64,000 bases of DNA from an uncultured Dehalococcoidia bacterium (GCA_958295865.1 CATQHF010000004.1:505506-569505); one strand, 5' to 3'; numbered from the stretch's first letter, positions 26,683-35,145 are shown. A program made the numbers and translations. Notes: generated by a model from the sequence alone, not told the origin.

Positions 26683-27237
26683 ATGGCTGCGACCGCGACA
26701 AAACCCATGACAGCCGAAGAACTGCTGGACATGCCGGACGACGGCTTTCGGCACGAACTTGTGAAAGGAGCGCTGATAAAGATGGCGCCGGCCGGGCACA
26801 TGTCTTCATTCTATGGACTGAGTATCGGCGCGGAGTTATGGGCGTTTGTCAGGGCAAACCGACTAGGTAGAGTGTATGGCGCAGACGGCGGCTTTGCGCT
26901 GGCGACTAACCCCGACACGGTACTTGCGTCCGATGCTTCCTTCGTTCGGCAAGAGCGCGTGGAGGCTGTCGGCGATACCGTCGGCTACTTCCCCGGCGCT
27001 CCCGACCTCGTTGTCGAGGTGATTTCTCCGAGCGACCGCTACACCGAAGTCGAAGAAAAAGTCGCCGAATGGCTCAACGCGAGCGCGCAGATGGTCGTCG
27101 TCGTGAATCCGCGCGGCAGAACGGTGAAAGTGCATCGCTCACTGACGGATGTCGTTACGCTCACGGAAGCCGACACGCTCGACGGCGGCGATGTAGTCCC
27201 CGGCTGGCAATTGCCCATCGCCGACATATTCGCCTAG
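26683..27237 (+). CDS. Uma2-family PD-(D/E)XK protein (3)
   Basis: A 184-residue copy with intact core residues: LVVEVISPSDRYTEVEEKV, and ending LDGGDVVPGWQLPIADIFA. The ATG at 26683 follows AGGTGTGAA, the same leader as in the second and fourth copies, and is preferred over the frame start at 26668. Amino-acid similarity to copy 4 (28880-29434) is highest in the C-terminal third. A family B repeat begins 28 bp after the stop. Confidence 0.75.
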   Translation: MAATATKPMTAEELLDMPDDGFRHELVKGALIKMAPAGHMSSFYGLSIGAELWAFVRANRLGRVYGADGGFALATNPDTVLASDASFVRQERVEAVGDTVGYFPGAPDLVVEVISPSDRYTEVEEKVAEWLNASAQMVVVVNPRGRTVKVHRSLTDVVTLTEADTLDGGDVVPGWQLPIADIFA

Positions 27238-27264
27238 CCGATAAGGGTTGTCCCGTGAATGAAC

Positions 27265-27503
27265 TAGGTTCTGTGGACAATTTGACTTTTAATCTCGTCA
27301 TTCTCGCTCACTCACCCATCATTCTTGCCACCCTTACCCGCTATTCCTGCCCGCTCACCCATCATCCTTGCCCCCCTCACCCGTCATTCTTGCGAAAGCA
27401 GGAATCCAGTATTTTAAGATAGCCTAAAATATGCGAAAATGACTACATCCTGAGGTTCTGTATCCCCGTTTTCACGGGAATGACGCAAATGCCCAGACAC
27501 CTA
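27265..27503. repeat. MITE-like palindromic element, family B (longer copy)
   Basis: Begins TAGGTTCTGTGGACAATTT and ends, inverted, TAGGTGTCTGGGCATTT. It is longer than the other copies because a CGCTCACCC..TCATTC unit is repeated about four times near its left end. It occupies the gap between the Uma2 gene and the radical-SAM-like gene. Confidence 0.7.
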
Positions 27504-27531
27504 ACCACTGACAAACTCGAAAGGGGCCGCC

Positions 27532-28818
27532 GTGAGAGTATTGCTCATCGCCACCAACCGCGCAGATCGCTTTATGGACCGCATGGTAGTGCGCCCCGTG
27601 CCCATCGGCTTGGCATACCTCGCCGCCAGCGTGGATGAGGAACGCCACACGCTCAAGGTGCTTGACCTGATGTTCGCCGATGACGCCGTCGCCGAAGTCG
27701 CCGACGCCGTGAGCGAGTTCAAGCCCGACCTCATCGGCCTCTCCATCCGCAACCTCGACAACCAAAGTTGCCTCAATCCTGTATGGAATCTGCCGGGCGT
27801 GCGCGACATCATCGAGCGCATCCGCCTGCTCAGCGATGCGAAGGCGCTCGTCGGAGGCCCCGCGTTCAGCATCATGCCCGCCGAGTGCCTCGACTATGTT
27901 GGCGCGGATTTGGGCATCGCAGGCGACGCTGCCGAGGCATTCGCAACGCTGGTCGAACGATTGGAGGCGGGCGCGGACTACCGCGACATACCGGGCATCG
28001 TCTATCGTGATGACGCCAACGACGGCGCGATTGTCGTGAGTGAGGGCAGATTCACATCGAACTTCCACAGGTCGCCGCGCCTAGACCTGCTAGATATGCG
28101 CGCCTACAACGGCTCAGGGTTCGGCGTGGGCGTCGTCACCAAGCTGGCGCAGGCATACTATCCCACGCCGGGCGCGGACTACGACGGCGGCGATTGGCGC
28201 ATCCGCGAGCCGGGCGAAGTCGTGGACGAAATCCGCGCGCTCGACGACGATTTCGGCATCCGCAAGGTATTCTTCATCGACAGCGGCTTCAACATACCCG
28301 CCGAGCATGCAAAGGCGACCTGCCGCGCCATCATAGACGCCGGGCTGAGAGTCCGCTGGAACAGCTACATTCGCCCTGCCCCCGATGCGGACGCCGAACT
28401 CATGCGGCTGATGAAGGCGTCGGGCTGCTCGCTTGCGCTGATGGCTGAGGGCGGGCGTGGTGGCGAAGGACTGCTCGACAGGCTGGCGGCGCTGGAGCGT
28501 ATGGCAGCGCTCTGTCGGGACGCTGAGCTTCCCTTCACTATGAACATCGCCTTTGGTGAGCCGGGCGAGGTAATGGACACGGTAGAGCAGAAGCTGGCAT
28601 TCCTCAAGCGCGTGGAGGCTGCGTTCTCCGTGCTGCGAGTGGGCGCTCGCGTACTGCCCAACACGGCAGTGGCGCAGACCGCGCTGAGCGAAGGGCTGAT
28701 AGCCTCCGAGTCCGAGCTGCTGCGTCCAACATTCTACACCGATGCGAGTGTCCGCGATTGGATCGCCGACAAGCTGCGCGAAGAAGCCGCCGAATACCCG
28801 CGCTGGAACCTGATGTAG
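27532..28818 (+). CDS. B12-binding/radical-SAM-fold protein lacking the cluster cysteines
   Basis: A 428-residue protein. Residues 1-150 resemble a cobalamin-binding Rossmann domain (PIGLAYLAASVDEE, DLIGLSIRNLDNQ, LVGGPAFSIMP). Residues about 195-420 resemble the radical SAM barrel: WRIREPGEVVDEIRAL, VFFIDSGFNIP, ELMRLMKASGCSLALMAEGG. At the place where the CxxxCxxC motif belongs the sequence reads TKLAQAYYPTP (203-213) with no cysteine, so a 4Fe-4S cluster and AdoMet cleavage are not expected there. Other cysteines are kept. It may be a degenerate, non-catalytic homologue or use another chemistry. The gene stands alone. Confidence 0.65.
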   Translation: MRVLLIATNRADRFMDRMVVRPVPIGLAYLAASVDEERHTLKVLDLMFADDAVAEVADAVSEFKPDLIGLSIRNLDNQSCLNPVWNLPGVRDIIERIRLLSDAKALVGGPAFSIMPAECLDYVGADLGIAGDAAEAFATLVERLEAGADYRDIPGIVYRDDANDGAIVVSEGRFTSNFHRSPRLDLLDMRAYNGSGFGVGVVTKLAQAYYPTPGADYDGGDWRIREPGEVVDEIRALDDDFGIRKVFFIDSGFNIPAEHAKATCRAIIDAGLRVRWNSYIRPAPDADAELMRLMKASGCSLALMAEGGRGGEGLLDRLAALERMAALCRDAELPFTMNIAFGEPGEVMDTVEQKLAFLKRVEAAFSVLRVGARVLPNTAVAQTALSEGLIASESELLRPTFYTDASVRDWIADKLREEAAEYPRWNLM

Positions 28819-28879
28819 CGAGAACGAGCGATCATATAGCTGACCTGCTGAAAACCCGTCCCGCGCATCATGGGAGTTT

Positions 28880-29434
28880 TCAGGCGAATATGTCCGCGAT
28901 GGGCAATTGCCAGCCGGGGACTGCATCGCCGCCGTCGAGCGTGTCCGCTTCCGTAAGCGTTACGACCGTATCAGGCGTGTGAACCTTCACCGTGCGGCTG
29001 CGCGGATTGACCACGACGACCATGCGCGCGCCCGCGCTAAGCCACTCCGCAACCTTGTCTTCCACATCGGCATAGCGGTCGCTTGGCGAGATGACCTCGG
29101 CCACAAAGTCGGGCGCGCCGGGGAAGTAGCCATAACTTTCGCCAACTTCCTCCACGCGCTCGCGGCGCACAAACGACGCATCCGGCGCAAGCACATAATC
29201 GGGATCCCGTTCCAGCAAAAACCCCGTGTTCGAGCTGTACGCCCTGCCAAGCCGGTTCGCATCGACATATACGCCAAGCAGTGAGCTGATACGCAGTTCG
29301 TAAAACCCGCCCATGTGTCCCACCGGCGCCATCTTCCTGAGCGCTCCTCTCATCAACTCATAGCGATAGCCGTCCTTGGGCATTTGCAGCAGTTCTTCGG
29401 CTGTCATGAGCTTCGTCGTCGTGGTTGCTGCCAT
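28880..29434 (-). CDS. Uma2-family PD-(D/E)XK protein (4)
   Basis: A 184-residue copy on the minus strand: LMTAEELLQMPKDGYRYELMRG, DFVAEVISPSDRYADVEDKV and TLDGGDAVPGWQLPIADIFA. The ATG at 29434 is preceded by GAGGTGTGCA, as in the other copies. The last 30 residues are almost the same as in copy 3, which suggests recent common origin or gene conversion. Confidence 0.75.
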   Translation of the reverse strand: MAATTTTKLMTAEELLQMPKDGYRYELMRGALRKMAPVGHMGGFYELRISSLLGVYVDANRLGRAYSSNTGFLLERDPDYVLAPDASFVRRERVEEVGESYGYFPGAPDFVAEVISPSDRYADVEDKVAEWLSAGARMVVVVNPRSRTVKVHTPDTVVTLTEADTLDGGDAVPGWQLPIADIFA

Positions 29435-29533
29435 TGCACACCTCGCGCGCAAGTTTATCCGTGCATCAGTATATCGCTTTTTCAGTGATGACTGATATTG
29501 CGCCTGAAGCGCGGTATCGGGCGCAGAGATTAG

Positions 29534-29665
29534 CAGAAGGGGAAAAGACTAGGGCGGCAAGAATGGGAAGCGTGGCTTGCGTCTAGCCCTGAGATACAGG
29601 AATTGATAGATGAGGGTAAAGTGAAGCCGCCTCCAAAATCGAACGGCAAGGATAACCGGCGATGA
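29534..29665 (+). pseudogene. C-terminal remnant of an unknown gene
   Basis: A 43-residue open stretch without a start codon, bounded upstream by an in-frame TAG: RQEWEAWLASSPEIQELIDE followed by GKVKPPPKSNGK. The composition is protein-like and its PPPKSNGK resembles PPPLNSNGK at the left edge of the window. It lies in the otherwise empty gap between the fourth Uma2 gene and the CoA-transferase terminator. Confidence 0.35.
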
Positions 29666-29696
29666 ACCGCTAGACCTTTACATCGTTCAAACAAGA

Positions 29697-29728
29697 AAGC
29701 CCCGCGTCCTGAGAATGGAGCGGGGCTT
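29697..29728 (-). terminator. intrinsic terminator after the CoA-transferase gene
   Basis: AAGCCCCGC and GCGGGGCTT pair around a 14-base loop. On the minus strand the stem is followed by TCTTGTTTG. It lies 35 bp beyond the CoA-transferase stop. Confidence 0.7.
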
Positions 29729-29762
29729 GGCTTTGTCCTTTGTGTTTATGAGATGGCTTCCG

Positions 29763-30974
29763 CTAACTGCCGCCCAGCGCGCCGCTATCACGGAGGGCGG
29801 CGATGTCCGTGTCCGCGTATCCGAACTGAGCCAGCACTTCGTCGGTGTGCTGACCGAGCAGCGGCGCAGGCGTTCGCACCGAGCCGGGGGTATCCGATAG
29901 CTTGACGGCGACGCCGATGTTGCGGATGCTTCCCGCCTTGGGATGCTCCAGCGCGACCGCCATATCCCGCGACTGCACATGCGGGTCGGCATAGACCTGC
30001 TCTATGTCGTATATGGGGCCGCAGGGAACGCCCGCGTCCTCCAGCAGCCTTACCCAGTGGCTTGTCGTCCGCGTGCGGAAGGTCGCTTCCATTATGGGCG
30101 TGAGCGCGCCGATGTTCACCATGCGCTCCGGGTTGGACGCGAAACGCTCGTCGTCGAGCAGGTCTTCGCGCCCCACCGCGCGGCACATGCGCTCCCAGTT
30201 GTTCTGATTGGCAGCGCCGATATTGATATAGCCGTCCTCTGTGGCAAACGCTTGGTAGGGCGCAATCATGCGGTGCGCCGAACCGAGGGGGCCTGCCACC
30301 TCACCTGTCGCAAAGTAGGTCGCCGACTCGTACAGCGTATAGGCTATGCCCGATTCCACCAGCGAGGCGTCAACATGCTGCCCCTGCCCTGTCGTCAGCC
30401 TGTTGATGTACGCCGTCAGCACGCCGTAGGCGCAGAACATGCCGGTGTTCAGGTCTGCCATAGGCACGCCAATCTTGGCGGGCGGCGCGTCCGGGAAGCC
30501 GTTGATGCTCATCAGCCCGCTCATGCCCTGCGCCACAAGGTCAAAGCCGGCGCGCTGGCTGTATGGGCCTGTCGTCCCAAATCCAGACACCGTGCAATAG
30601 ACGATGGCAGGGTTAATCTGCCGCACCTGCTCATAGCCAAGTCCCATGCGATCCACCACGCCGGGGCGAAAATTGTGAATCATGACTTCGGCGTCCGAAA
30701 GCATGCCGCGAACGACGCCGATGCCCTGCTCGCTCTTGAGGTCGAGCACGATGCTGCGCTTGTTGCGGTTCAGCGTCAGAAACGCCGCCGACTCGCCCTC
30801 GATGAACGGAGGCCCATAGCGGCGCGTATCGTCGCCGCCGTTGGGTTTCTCTATCTTGATGACATCAGCGCCCATATCCGCCAGCAGCATCGTGCAGAAC
30901 GGACCTGCCAGAATCTGGCTGAAGTCTATTACCTTGATGCCCTCAAGGGGCAGTTTCCCGTTCGATTTCTGCAT
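29763..30974 (-). CDS. CaiB/BaiF-family (class III) CoA-transferase
   Basis: A 403-residue protein: VIDFSQILAGPFCTMLLADMG at the N-terminus, IEKPNGGDDTR, LNRNKRSIVLDLK, and catalytic Asp in PMADLNTGMF near residue 165, with GQGQHVDASLVES shortly after. These enzymes move CoA between carboxylic acids (formyl-CoA/oxalate, carnitine, benzylsuccinate types). ATG 30974 follows GGAGAGGA. The frame extends 31 residues further upstream only because it runs into a repeated sequence at 30991-31043. Confidence 0.85.
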   Translation of the reverse strand: MQKSNGKLPLEGIKVIDFSQILAGPFCTMLLADMGADVIKIEKPNGGDDTRRYGPPFIEGESAAFLTLNRNKRSIVLDLKSEQGIGVVRGMLSDAEVMIHNFRPGVVDRMGLGYEQVRQINPAIVYCTVSGFGTTGPYSQRAGFDLVAQGMSGLMSINGFPDAPPAKIGVPMADLNTGMFCAYGVLTAYINRLTTGQGQHVDASLVESGIAYTLYESATYFATGEVAGPLGSAHRMIAPYQAFATEDGYINIGAANQNNWERMCRAVGREDLLDDERFASNPERMVNIGALTPIMEATFRTRTTSHWVRLLEDAGVPCGPIYDIEQVYADPHVQSRDMAVALEHPKAGSIRNIGVAVKLSDTPGSVRTPAPLLGQHTDEVLAQFGYADTDIAALRDSGALGGS

Positions 30975-30990
30975 ACAATCCTCTCCAGAT

Positions 30991-31043
30991 CTTATCTCAT
31001 AGATAGACTGATTGCGATTTTCGGAGTTGAACGACGAGTGTTG
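30991..31043. repeat. 53-bp dispersed repeat, family E (copy 1)
   Basis: CTTATCTCATAGATAGACTG followed by ATTGCGATTTTCGGAGTTGA. A near-identical copy in the same orientation lies at 41266-41318. It forms the 5' leader of the CoA-transferase gene. Confidence 0.7.
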
Positions 31044-31069
31044 ATTATAGTTGCCAGGGTCTTTCAATT

Positions 31070-31162
31070 GTCACCCCGAACGGAGTGAGGGGTCTAAAAT
31101 CTTTGCTATATTAGGCGTGTTGGTGGCAGGGATTTGAGATTCCTCACTGCGTTCGGAATGGC
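31070..31162. repeat. palindromic repeat, family C (copy 1)
   Basis: TCACCCCGAACGGAGTGAGG at one end and CCTCACTGCGTTCGGAATG at the other form an inverted pair around TCTAAAATC...GGCGTGTTGGTGGCAGGGAT. Other copies: 44819-44912 and 58396-58490. Confidence 0.75.
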
Positions 31163-31220
31163 AAGGGAAATTGCCCGGAATTGCGGTTAGAATGGTGCTT
31201 TGACATTTGAAAGTCCCTAG

Positions 31221-32009
31221 CTACTCGCCCGTGAATACGGGTTTGCGGCGCTCTATGAAGGCGGCGCGGCCCTCGTGGAAGTCTGCACTGTCGAAGTTGG
31301 TGAAGGGCAAGTCCTGTTCCTCTTGCGACAGCCCTTTGCCCGAGGGATTGCTCAGCGTGATGTCGCGGATGAGCTTGTTGCGCTTGTGGCTTAGAGGCGC
31401 GAGTTCTGCCATCTCGCGCGCCAGCGTGTAGGTGTGCTCGCGCAGCTCGTCCGCGCTGACCAGCGTGGTAATCAGGCCGATGCGGTGCGCTTCGCGGGCG
31501 TCGATGAGCCTGCCGCTGAGCAGGATATATGAGGCGTTGCCGGGGCCGACGAGGTTCACCAGCCGCCGCATCTCGCCGTATCCGACTAGAATGCCGAGCC
31601 GCGCTATCGGAATGCCGAAGCGACTGTTGTCGGCTGCGATGCGTATGTCTGTCGCCATAGAAAGCTCACAGCCTCCGCCCACGCAGAAGCCTTGAATCAT
31701 GGATATGGTGGGCTTGGACATCGCCTCGACCGTATCCATTGCGCCGTCGAATGCGTCCGCATAGACCTTTGCGATGCGTGAGTTGATGCGGTATCGCTCG
31801 AAGTCCTTGATGTCAGCGCCCGCCGAGAATGCCCTGTCGCCCGCGCCGGTGAGCACGACCACGCGCACGCTGTCATCGCGCTCCAGCTCAATCGCAATGC
31901 GCTGCAATTCGAGCCAGCCGGCGTAGTCTATGGCGTTGCGCTGGTCGGGTCTGTTGAATATCACCGTCGCAACACCGGCGTCTCGCTCGATTAGTATGTC
32001 ATTTGTCAT
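31221..32009 (-). CDS. enoyl-CoA hydratase/isomerase-family protein
   Basis: A 262-residue crotonase: VIFNRPDQRNAID near residue 20, AFSAGADIKDFE near 60 (oxyanion-hole AGAD), QGFCVGGGCELSMATDIRIAA near 105, and FGIPIARLGI. The two catalytic glutamates of classical hydratases are not clearly both present, so isomerase or another crotonase activity is possible. It overlaps the LLM gene by 11 bp and is the last gene of the cofD-cofC operon. Confidence 0.85.
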   Translation of the reverse strand: MTNDILIERDAGVATVIFNRPDQRNAIDYAGWLELQRIAIELERDDSVRVVVLTGAGDRAFSAGADIKDFERYRINSRIAKVYADAFDGAMDTVEAMSKPTISMIQGFCVGGGCELSMATDIRIAADNSRFGIPIARLGILVGYGEMRRLVNLVGPGNASYILLSGRLIDAREAHRIGLITTLVSADELREHTYTLAREMAELAPLSHKRNKLIRDITLSNPSGKGLSQEEQDLPFTNFDSADFHEGRAAFIERRKPVFTGE

Positions 32010-32955
32010 TGATTGATGTTACCTCATTCAGGAAAGCGTCTAGTTGTCGTTCTTGATCGAACGATGCGAAGCGCACTATGACTGTCTGCGCGCCGGCCTC
32101 GTGATACTGGTGGATGCGCTCTACCACTCGCTCCGGATTGCCGAATGGGCCCCAACGGTCGCCCCAGATGTTCGCCGAGTAGTATTGATGCAGGAACTTG
32201 TCGGCTTCAGCGGCGGCGGCGGACTCATCCTTGTTCAGGTTCACGGTCATGTAGAACGAGGCTTCCGGCTTGTCGGCGTCGCCGCCGAGTTCGTGAGCGT
32301 AGCCGCGCACCTTGTCCACGACGCGCGCGTATTCGTCAGGGTGGTCGGATATGGACATAAAGCCCGCGCCCAGCTTGGCGGCGCGCTTGAACTGCCGGTC
32401 GCGTCCGGCGCGCCAGTGGCATGCTACGAGGAAGGGAATGCCGTCGGGTTGGAGCGCGGGCGGGCGCACGCTCACCGCGTCCAAGTCGAAGTGCCGCCCT
32501 TGGAATGTAACCTGCTCGCCCCGCGTCAGGCGATTGGTTATCTCCACCACTTCCTCAAATCGGCCGGCGCGTCGGGACGGATGTACGCCTACATTGTGCC
32601 ATTCCTGACGCTGGGCGTCGTTGAATGCGCCGCCGACGCCCGCGCCCAGCACAAGACGCCCGCCTGAAATGGCATCGACGGTTGCGGATGCCTGCGCGAG
32701 CGCGACGGGATGGCGCAGCGCCGCAAGCAGAACTGCCGTGCCTAGCCTGACGCGCCGCGTTCGCATCGCCACCGCCGCAAGCGTAGTCAGCGGTTCCAGG
32801 CGCGGCTTAGCGGTCAGGCTGTCGCCTACCCAGACCGAATCAAGCCCCGCTTGTTCCGCCGCCTCTGCCATGGACAGCAGCGGCTCTATGCTCGGCGGCT
32901 CATCGCCGCTCATCACCAGTCCGCGCGTGGGGAGTAGTATTCCAAGTTTCAGCAC
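31999..32955 (-). CDS. LLM-class oxidoreductase, probably F420-dependent
   Basis: A 318-residue luciferase-fold protein: LGILLPTRGLVM at the start, AEAAEQAGLDSVWVGDSL near residue 35, RVRLGTAVLLAALRHPVALAQ near 70 and GRLVLGAGVGG near 100. F420-dependent members share this layout. The two genes upstream in the same run, cofC and cofD, make coenzyme F420, which supports that cofactor. It starts two bases after the small membrane gene's stop and overlaps the hydratase gene. Confidence 0.85.
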   Translation of the reverse strand: MLKLGILLPTRGLVMSGDEPPSIEPLLSMAEAAEQAGLDSVWVGDSLTAKPRLEPLTTLAAVAMRTRRVRLGTAVLLAALRHPVALAQASATVDAISGGRLVLGAGVGGAFNDAQRQEWHNVGVHPSRRAGRFEEVVEITNRLTRGEQVTFQGRHFDLDAVSVRPPALQPDGIPFLVACHWRAGRDRQFKRAAKLGAGFMSISDHPDEYARVVDKVRGYAHELGGDADKPEASFYMTVNLNKDESAAAAEADKFLHQYYSANIWGDRWGPFGNPERVVERIHQYHEAGAQTVIVRFASFDQERQLDAFLNEVTSINDK

Positions 32956-32957
32956 TG

Positions 32958-33194
32958 TCAGTCCTTTACATCGCCTACATTGCCAACGGTTGTCTCCATG
33001 GACACGGACACAATCCGCGTGTCCCGCCCTGAGCGTCTGCTAGGCAGAGGCTTCTCGACGCTCTTTATCATCCGGCGCAGTGAGGCGAATAACAGCGTGG
33101 CGACAAGTAGTGATACTACAAAGCCAGCCAATCCCATAAAGTAGGGGCCGGCTAGTAGGGTGAAAATTCCCAAGCCTATCGCTAATCGCCTCAC
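32958..33194 (-). CDS. small membrane protein between cofC and the LLM gene
   Basis: A 78-residue protein from GTG 33194, preceded by CAGGGGG. Residues about 6-45 hold two hydrophobic helices (LAIGLGIFTLLAGPYFMG and FVVSLLVATLLFASL) and the rest is basic and soluble. Its end, RIVSVSMETT, matches the end of CofC, KIVSVSMETT, because both genes carry the same 28-bp direct repeat. No family recognised. It lies four bases after cofC, so co-expression is likely. Confidence 0.5.
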   Translation of the reverse strand: MRRLAIGLGIFTLLAGPYFMGLAGFVVSLLVATLLFASLRRMIKSVEKPLPSRRSGRDTRIVSVSMETTVGNVGDVKD

Positions 33195-33249
33195 TCGTCT
33201 AACCCCCTGGAGCGTGTAATTCGGTTGTCTCCATGGACACGGACACAAT
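32987..33249. repeat. 28-bp direct repeats flanking the small membrane gene
   Basis: CGGTTGTCTCCATGGACACG followed by GACACAAT occurs exactly at 32987-33014 and again at 33222-33249. The repeats are inside the 3' ends of the membrane-protein gene and of cofC and give both proteins the same VSVSMETT tail. Confidence 0.85.
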
Positions 33250-33858
33250 TTTGTCGGCGAAACCCGGTTCAAGTTCGCCGCATAGCGCAAGATCGTCGGG
33301 CGTGTCCAAGTCCAGCTCCAGCCCATCGCTCAAGCATATAGTATAGGGGATGCCGAGCGATGCCGCCTGTTGCTTGTGCCGTCTGAAGCTGTCCACTCCG
33401 AGCGCCGTGGAGAATGGCGCATGGCAGGGTATCAGGATTGCGTTGGTTCCGCCGTCCTGCCGCGCCGGAGCGAGCATGAGCGTCTCACCGCCGCCGGATG
33501 TCTGCGCCGCCTTGTGTACATCATCGGCAGTCAGGAAGGGCAGGTCGGCAGGCAAGTATAGAGGTGTCAGTCCACCGCCGCATGCCTGCCGAAAGGCAAG
33601 AGTCAAGGTGTCGTTCAAGTCTTTGCCAGGGTCTTCGTGCCAGACTGCGCCTAGTCGTTCCACAGCCTGGCGCACGGCATCATCGCCGCCCACTACCCAG
33701 ACAGCGCCGAGCGCAGATTGCGCCGCTGCCACCACCCGGCGGAGCATTCCCAGGCTCAGTCGGGCGCGCTCATCCTCCGACAGCACACCGGCGAGGCGCG
33801 TCTTCGTCCGGCGCAGAGGCTTCATCGGCACGATTGCGACGATACGGCGCGCGCTCAT
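33199..33858 (-). CDS. cofC: 2-phospho-L-lactate guanylyltransferase, F420 biosynthesis
   Basis: A 219-residue nucleotidyltransferase: IVAIVPMKPLRRTKTRLAGVLS near the start (the KTRL loop binds nucleotide), WVVGGDDAV, LPADLPFLTADDV with the catalytic Asp pair, and LDLDTPDDLAL near the end. It makes the lactyl (or PEP-derived) diphospho-guanosine used by CofD. ATG 33858 overlaps the cofD stop by four bases (ATGA). Longer frames upstream lie inside cofD. The last residues come from the 28-bp repeat shared with the next gene, so the native C-terminus may have been altered. Confidence 0.85.
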   Translation of the reverse strand: MSARRIVAIVPMKPLRRTKTRLAGVLSEDERARLSLGMLRRVVAAAQSALGAVWVVGGDDAVRQAVERLGAVWHEDPGKDLNDTLTLAFRQACGGGLTPLYLPADLPFLTADDVHKAAQTSGGGETLMLAPARQDGGTNAILIPCHAPFSTALGVDSFRRHKQQAASLGIPYTICLSDGLELDLDTPDDLALCGELEPGFADKIVSVSMETTELHAPGG

Positions 33859-34781
33859 GACAGCAGCCCGCATAGGTGTTCCGCAAGGCGCGCCTTGTCC
33901 GCGTCGCTCGTCATTATCGTATCCGTTACGACGGCGCGCATGCCCAGCGCCTCGATGTCTGCCGCCTTGTCGCCGTCCACATCGTCGATTACGAATATGT
34001 CGCACAGCCCCTCATACTGCCGCGCCACTCCCACACAGGATACATCAAGGCTCAGCTCTTGCAGCATCTTGGCGGCGGGTCCCTTGATTGCCTGCCCGCC
34101 GACGATTGGGCTGACGGCTACGCGCATGCCCTCAAAGCCTTCGATAGCGCGGCGCACGCCCGGCACGGCAAGGATGGGCGCGACGCTGACGAAGGGGTTC
34201 GACGGACAGAACACGAGCGCGTCGCTGTCATCCAGCGCGCGGGCGAACGGGGGCGCAGCTCGCGCAGACTCAGCGCCATCGAAACGAATCTTGCTCACGG
34301 TCGGCTCGCAGCGATGCTTCACGAAGTAGGTTTGCATCGGCAACTCGCCAATGTCGGTTAGCAGCATCGTGCGGATGGGGTCGTCGCTCATAGGCGCGAT
34401 GGGGTGCGCGATGCCGAGCGCGCTGCTGAGCGATTGAGTTACATCCGATAGGGTAAGCCCTTGCCGCAGCAGTTCGGTTCTGCGTATGTGCGTCGCCAGG
34501 TCGCGGTCGCCGAGGTTGAACCAGGTGTCAGCGCCGTACACTCGCAGCCTATCCAGGGCGTGAAAGGTCTCGCCTGCGATGCCCCAGCCGGTTTCGGGAT
34601 TGGACAGCCCCGCCAGCGCGTACATCACCGTGTCAACATCCGGCGACACATGCAAGCCATGGAATATCTCATCGTCGCCCGTGTTCACGACGATGGTGAG
34701 CTGCGACGGCGGCAGCGCTTTGGACAACCCAAGCGCGAGCTTCGCGCCGCCAACGCCGCCCGCGAGCGCAAGCCATTTCAT
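33855..34781 (-). CDS. cofD: 2-phospho-L-lactate transferase, F420-0 synthesis
   Basis: A 308-residue protein: LALAGGVGGAKLALGLS at the N-terminus, VVNTGDDEIFHGLHVSPDVD near residue 30, GWGIAGETF near 70, WFNLGDRDLATHI near 90, and CPSNPFVSVAPIL near 195, all CofD hallmarks. It joins the phospholactyl group to the deazaflavin Fo. ATG 34781 with GAGGG upstream is chosen over the ATG five codons earlier. CofE and the Fo synthases are not in this window. Confidence 0.9.
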   Translation of the reverse strand: MKWLALAGGVGGAKLALGLSKALPPSQLTIVVNTGDDEIFHGLHVSPDVDTVMYALAGLSNPETGWGIAGETFHALDRLRVYGADTWFNLGDRDLATHIRRTELLRQGLTLSDVTQSLSSALGIAHPIAPMSDDPIRTMLLTDIGELPMQTYFVKHRCEPTVSKIRFDGAESARAAPPFARALDDSDALVFCPSNPFVSVAPILAVPGVRRAIEGFEGMRVAVSPIVGGQAIKGPAAKMLQELSLDVSCVGVARQYEGLCDIFVIDDVDGDKAADIEALGMRAVVTDTIMTSDADKARLAEHLCGLLS

Positions 34782-34854
34782 CGGATACCCTCGCAATCAA
34801 AGTGAGAAAGTCGCATAAGTGGAATTATAATTGCCAAGCCCTGCCAAATCTCTG

Positions 34855-34883
34855 GATTCCCGCTTTCGCGGGAATGACGGGTG
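34855..34883. repeat. solo REP palindrome in the cofD-recF gap
   Basis: GGATTCCCGCTTTCGCGGGAATGACGG-type palindrome. The rest of the 350-bp gap (34797-35145) shows no credible gene. A 69-codon minus-strand frame there has no protein-like features. Confidence 0.65.
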
Positions 34884-35145
34884 AGCGATCGGGAAGGCTT
34901 ACGCAATCTTCTTTCATAGTACATTCGGGTTGTCTAGCCATGTGGAGAGGTTAGGCTTCGCTTCGCTGATATTCGCTGGCATCGTGTCCGATGCCCTCCA
35001 AATGCGTCCCGCTTACAATTCTAACAACATCCGCGCATCGGTTTCCAGCATGCGCCAAGCGATGACGGATACATAGGCGGCTGAACCTGTGTGATAAAAT
35101 CCAATTCATCAGCCATAGGGCGAACTCACGACAGCGAGGGGCGAC

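Noticed and set aside
29943-31088. 381-codon open frame antisense to the CoA-transferase gene
   Set aside because: It is a mirror of a well-supported enzyme gene and runs into repeat DNA at its end.
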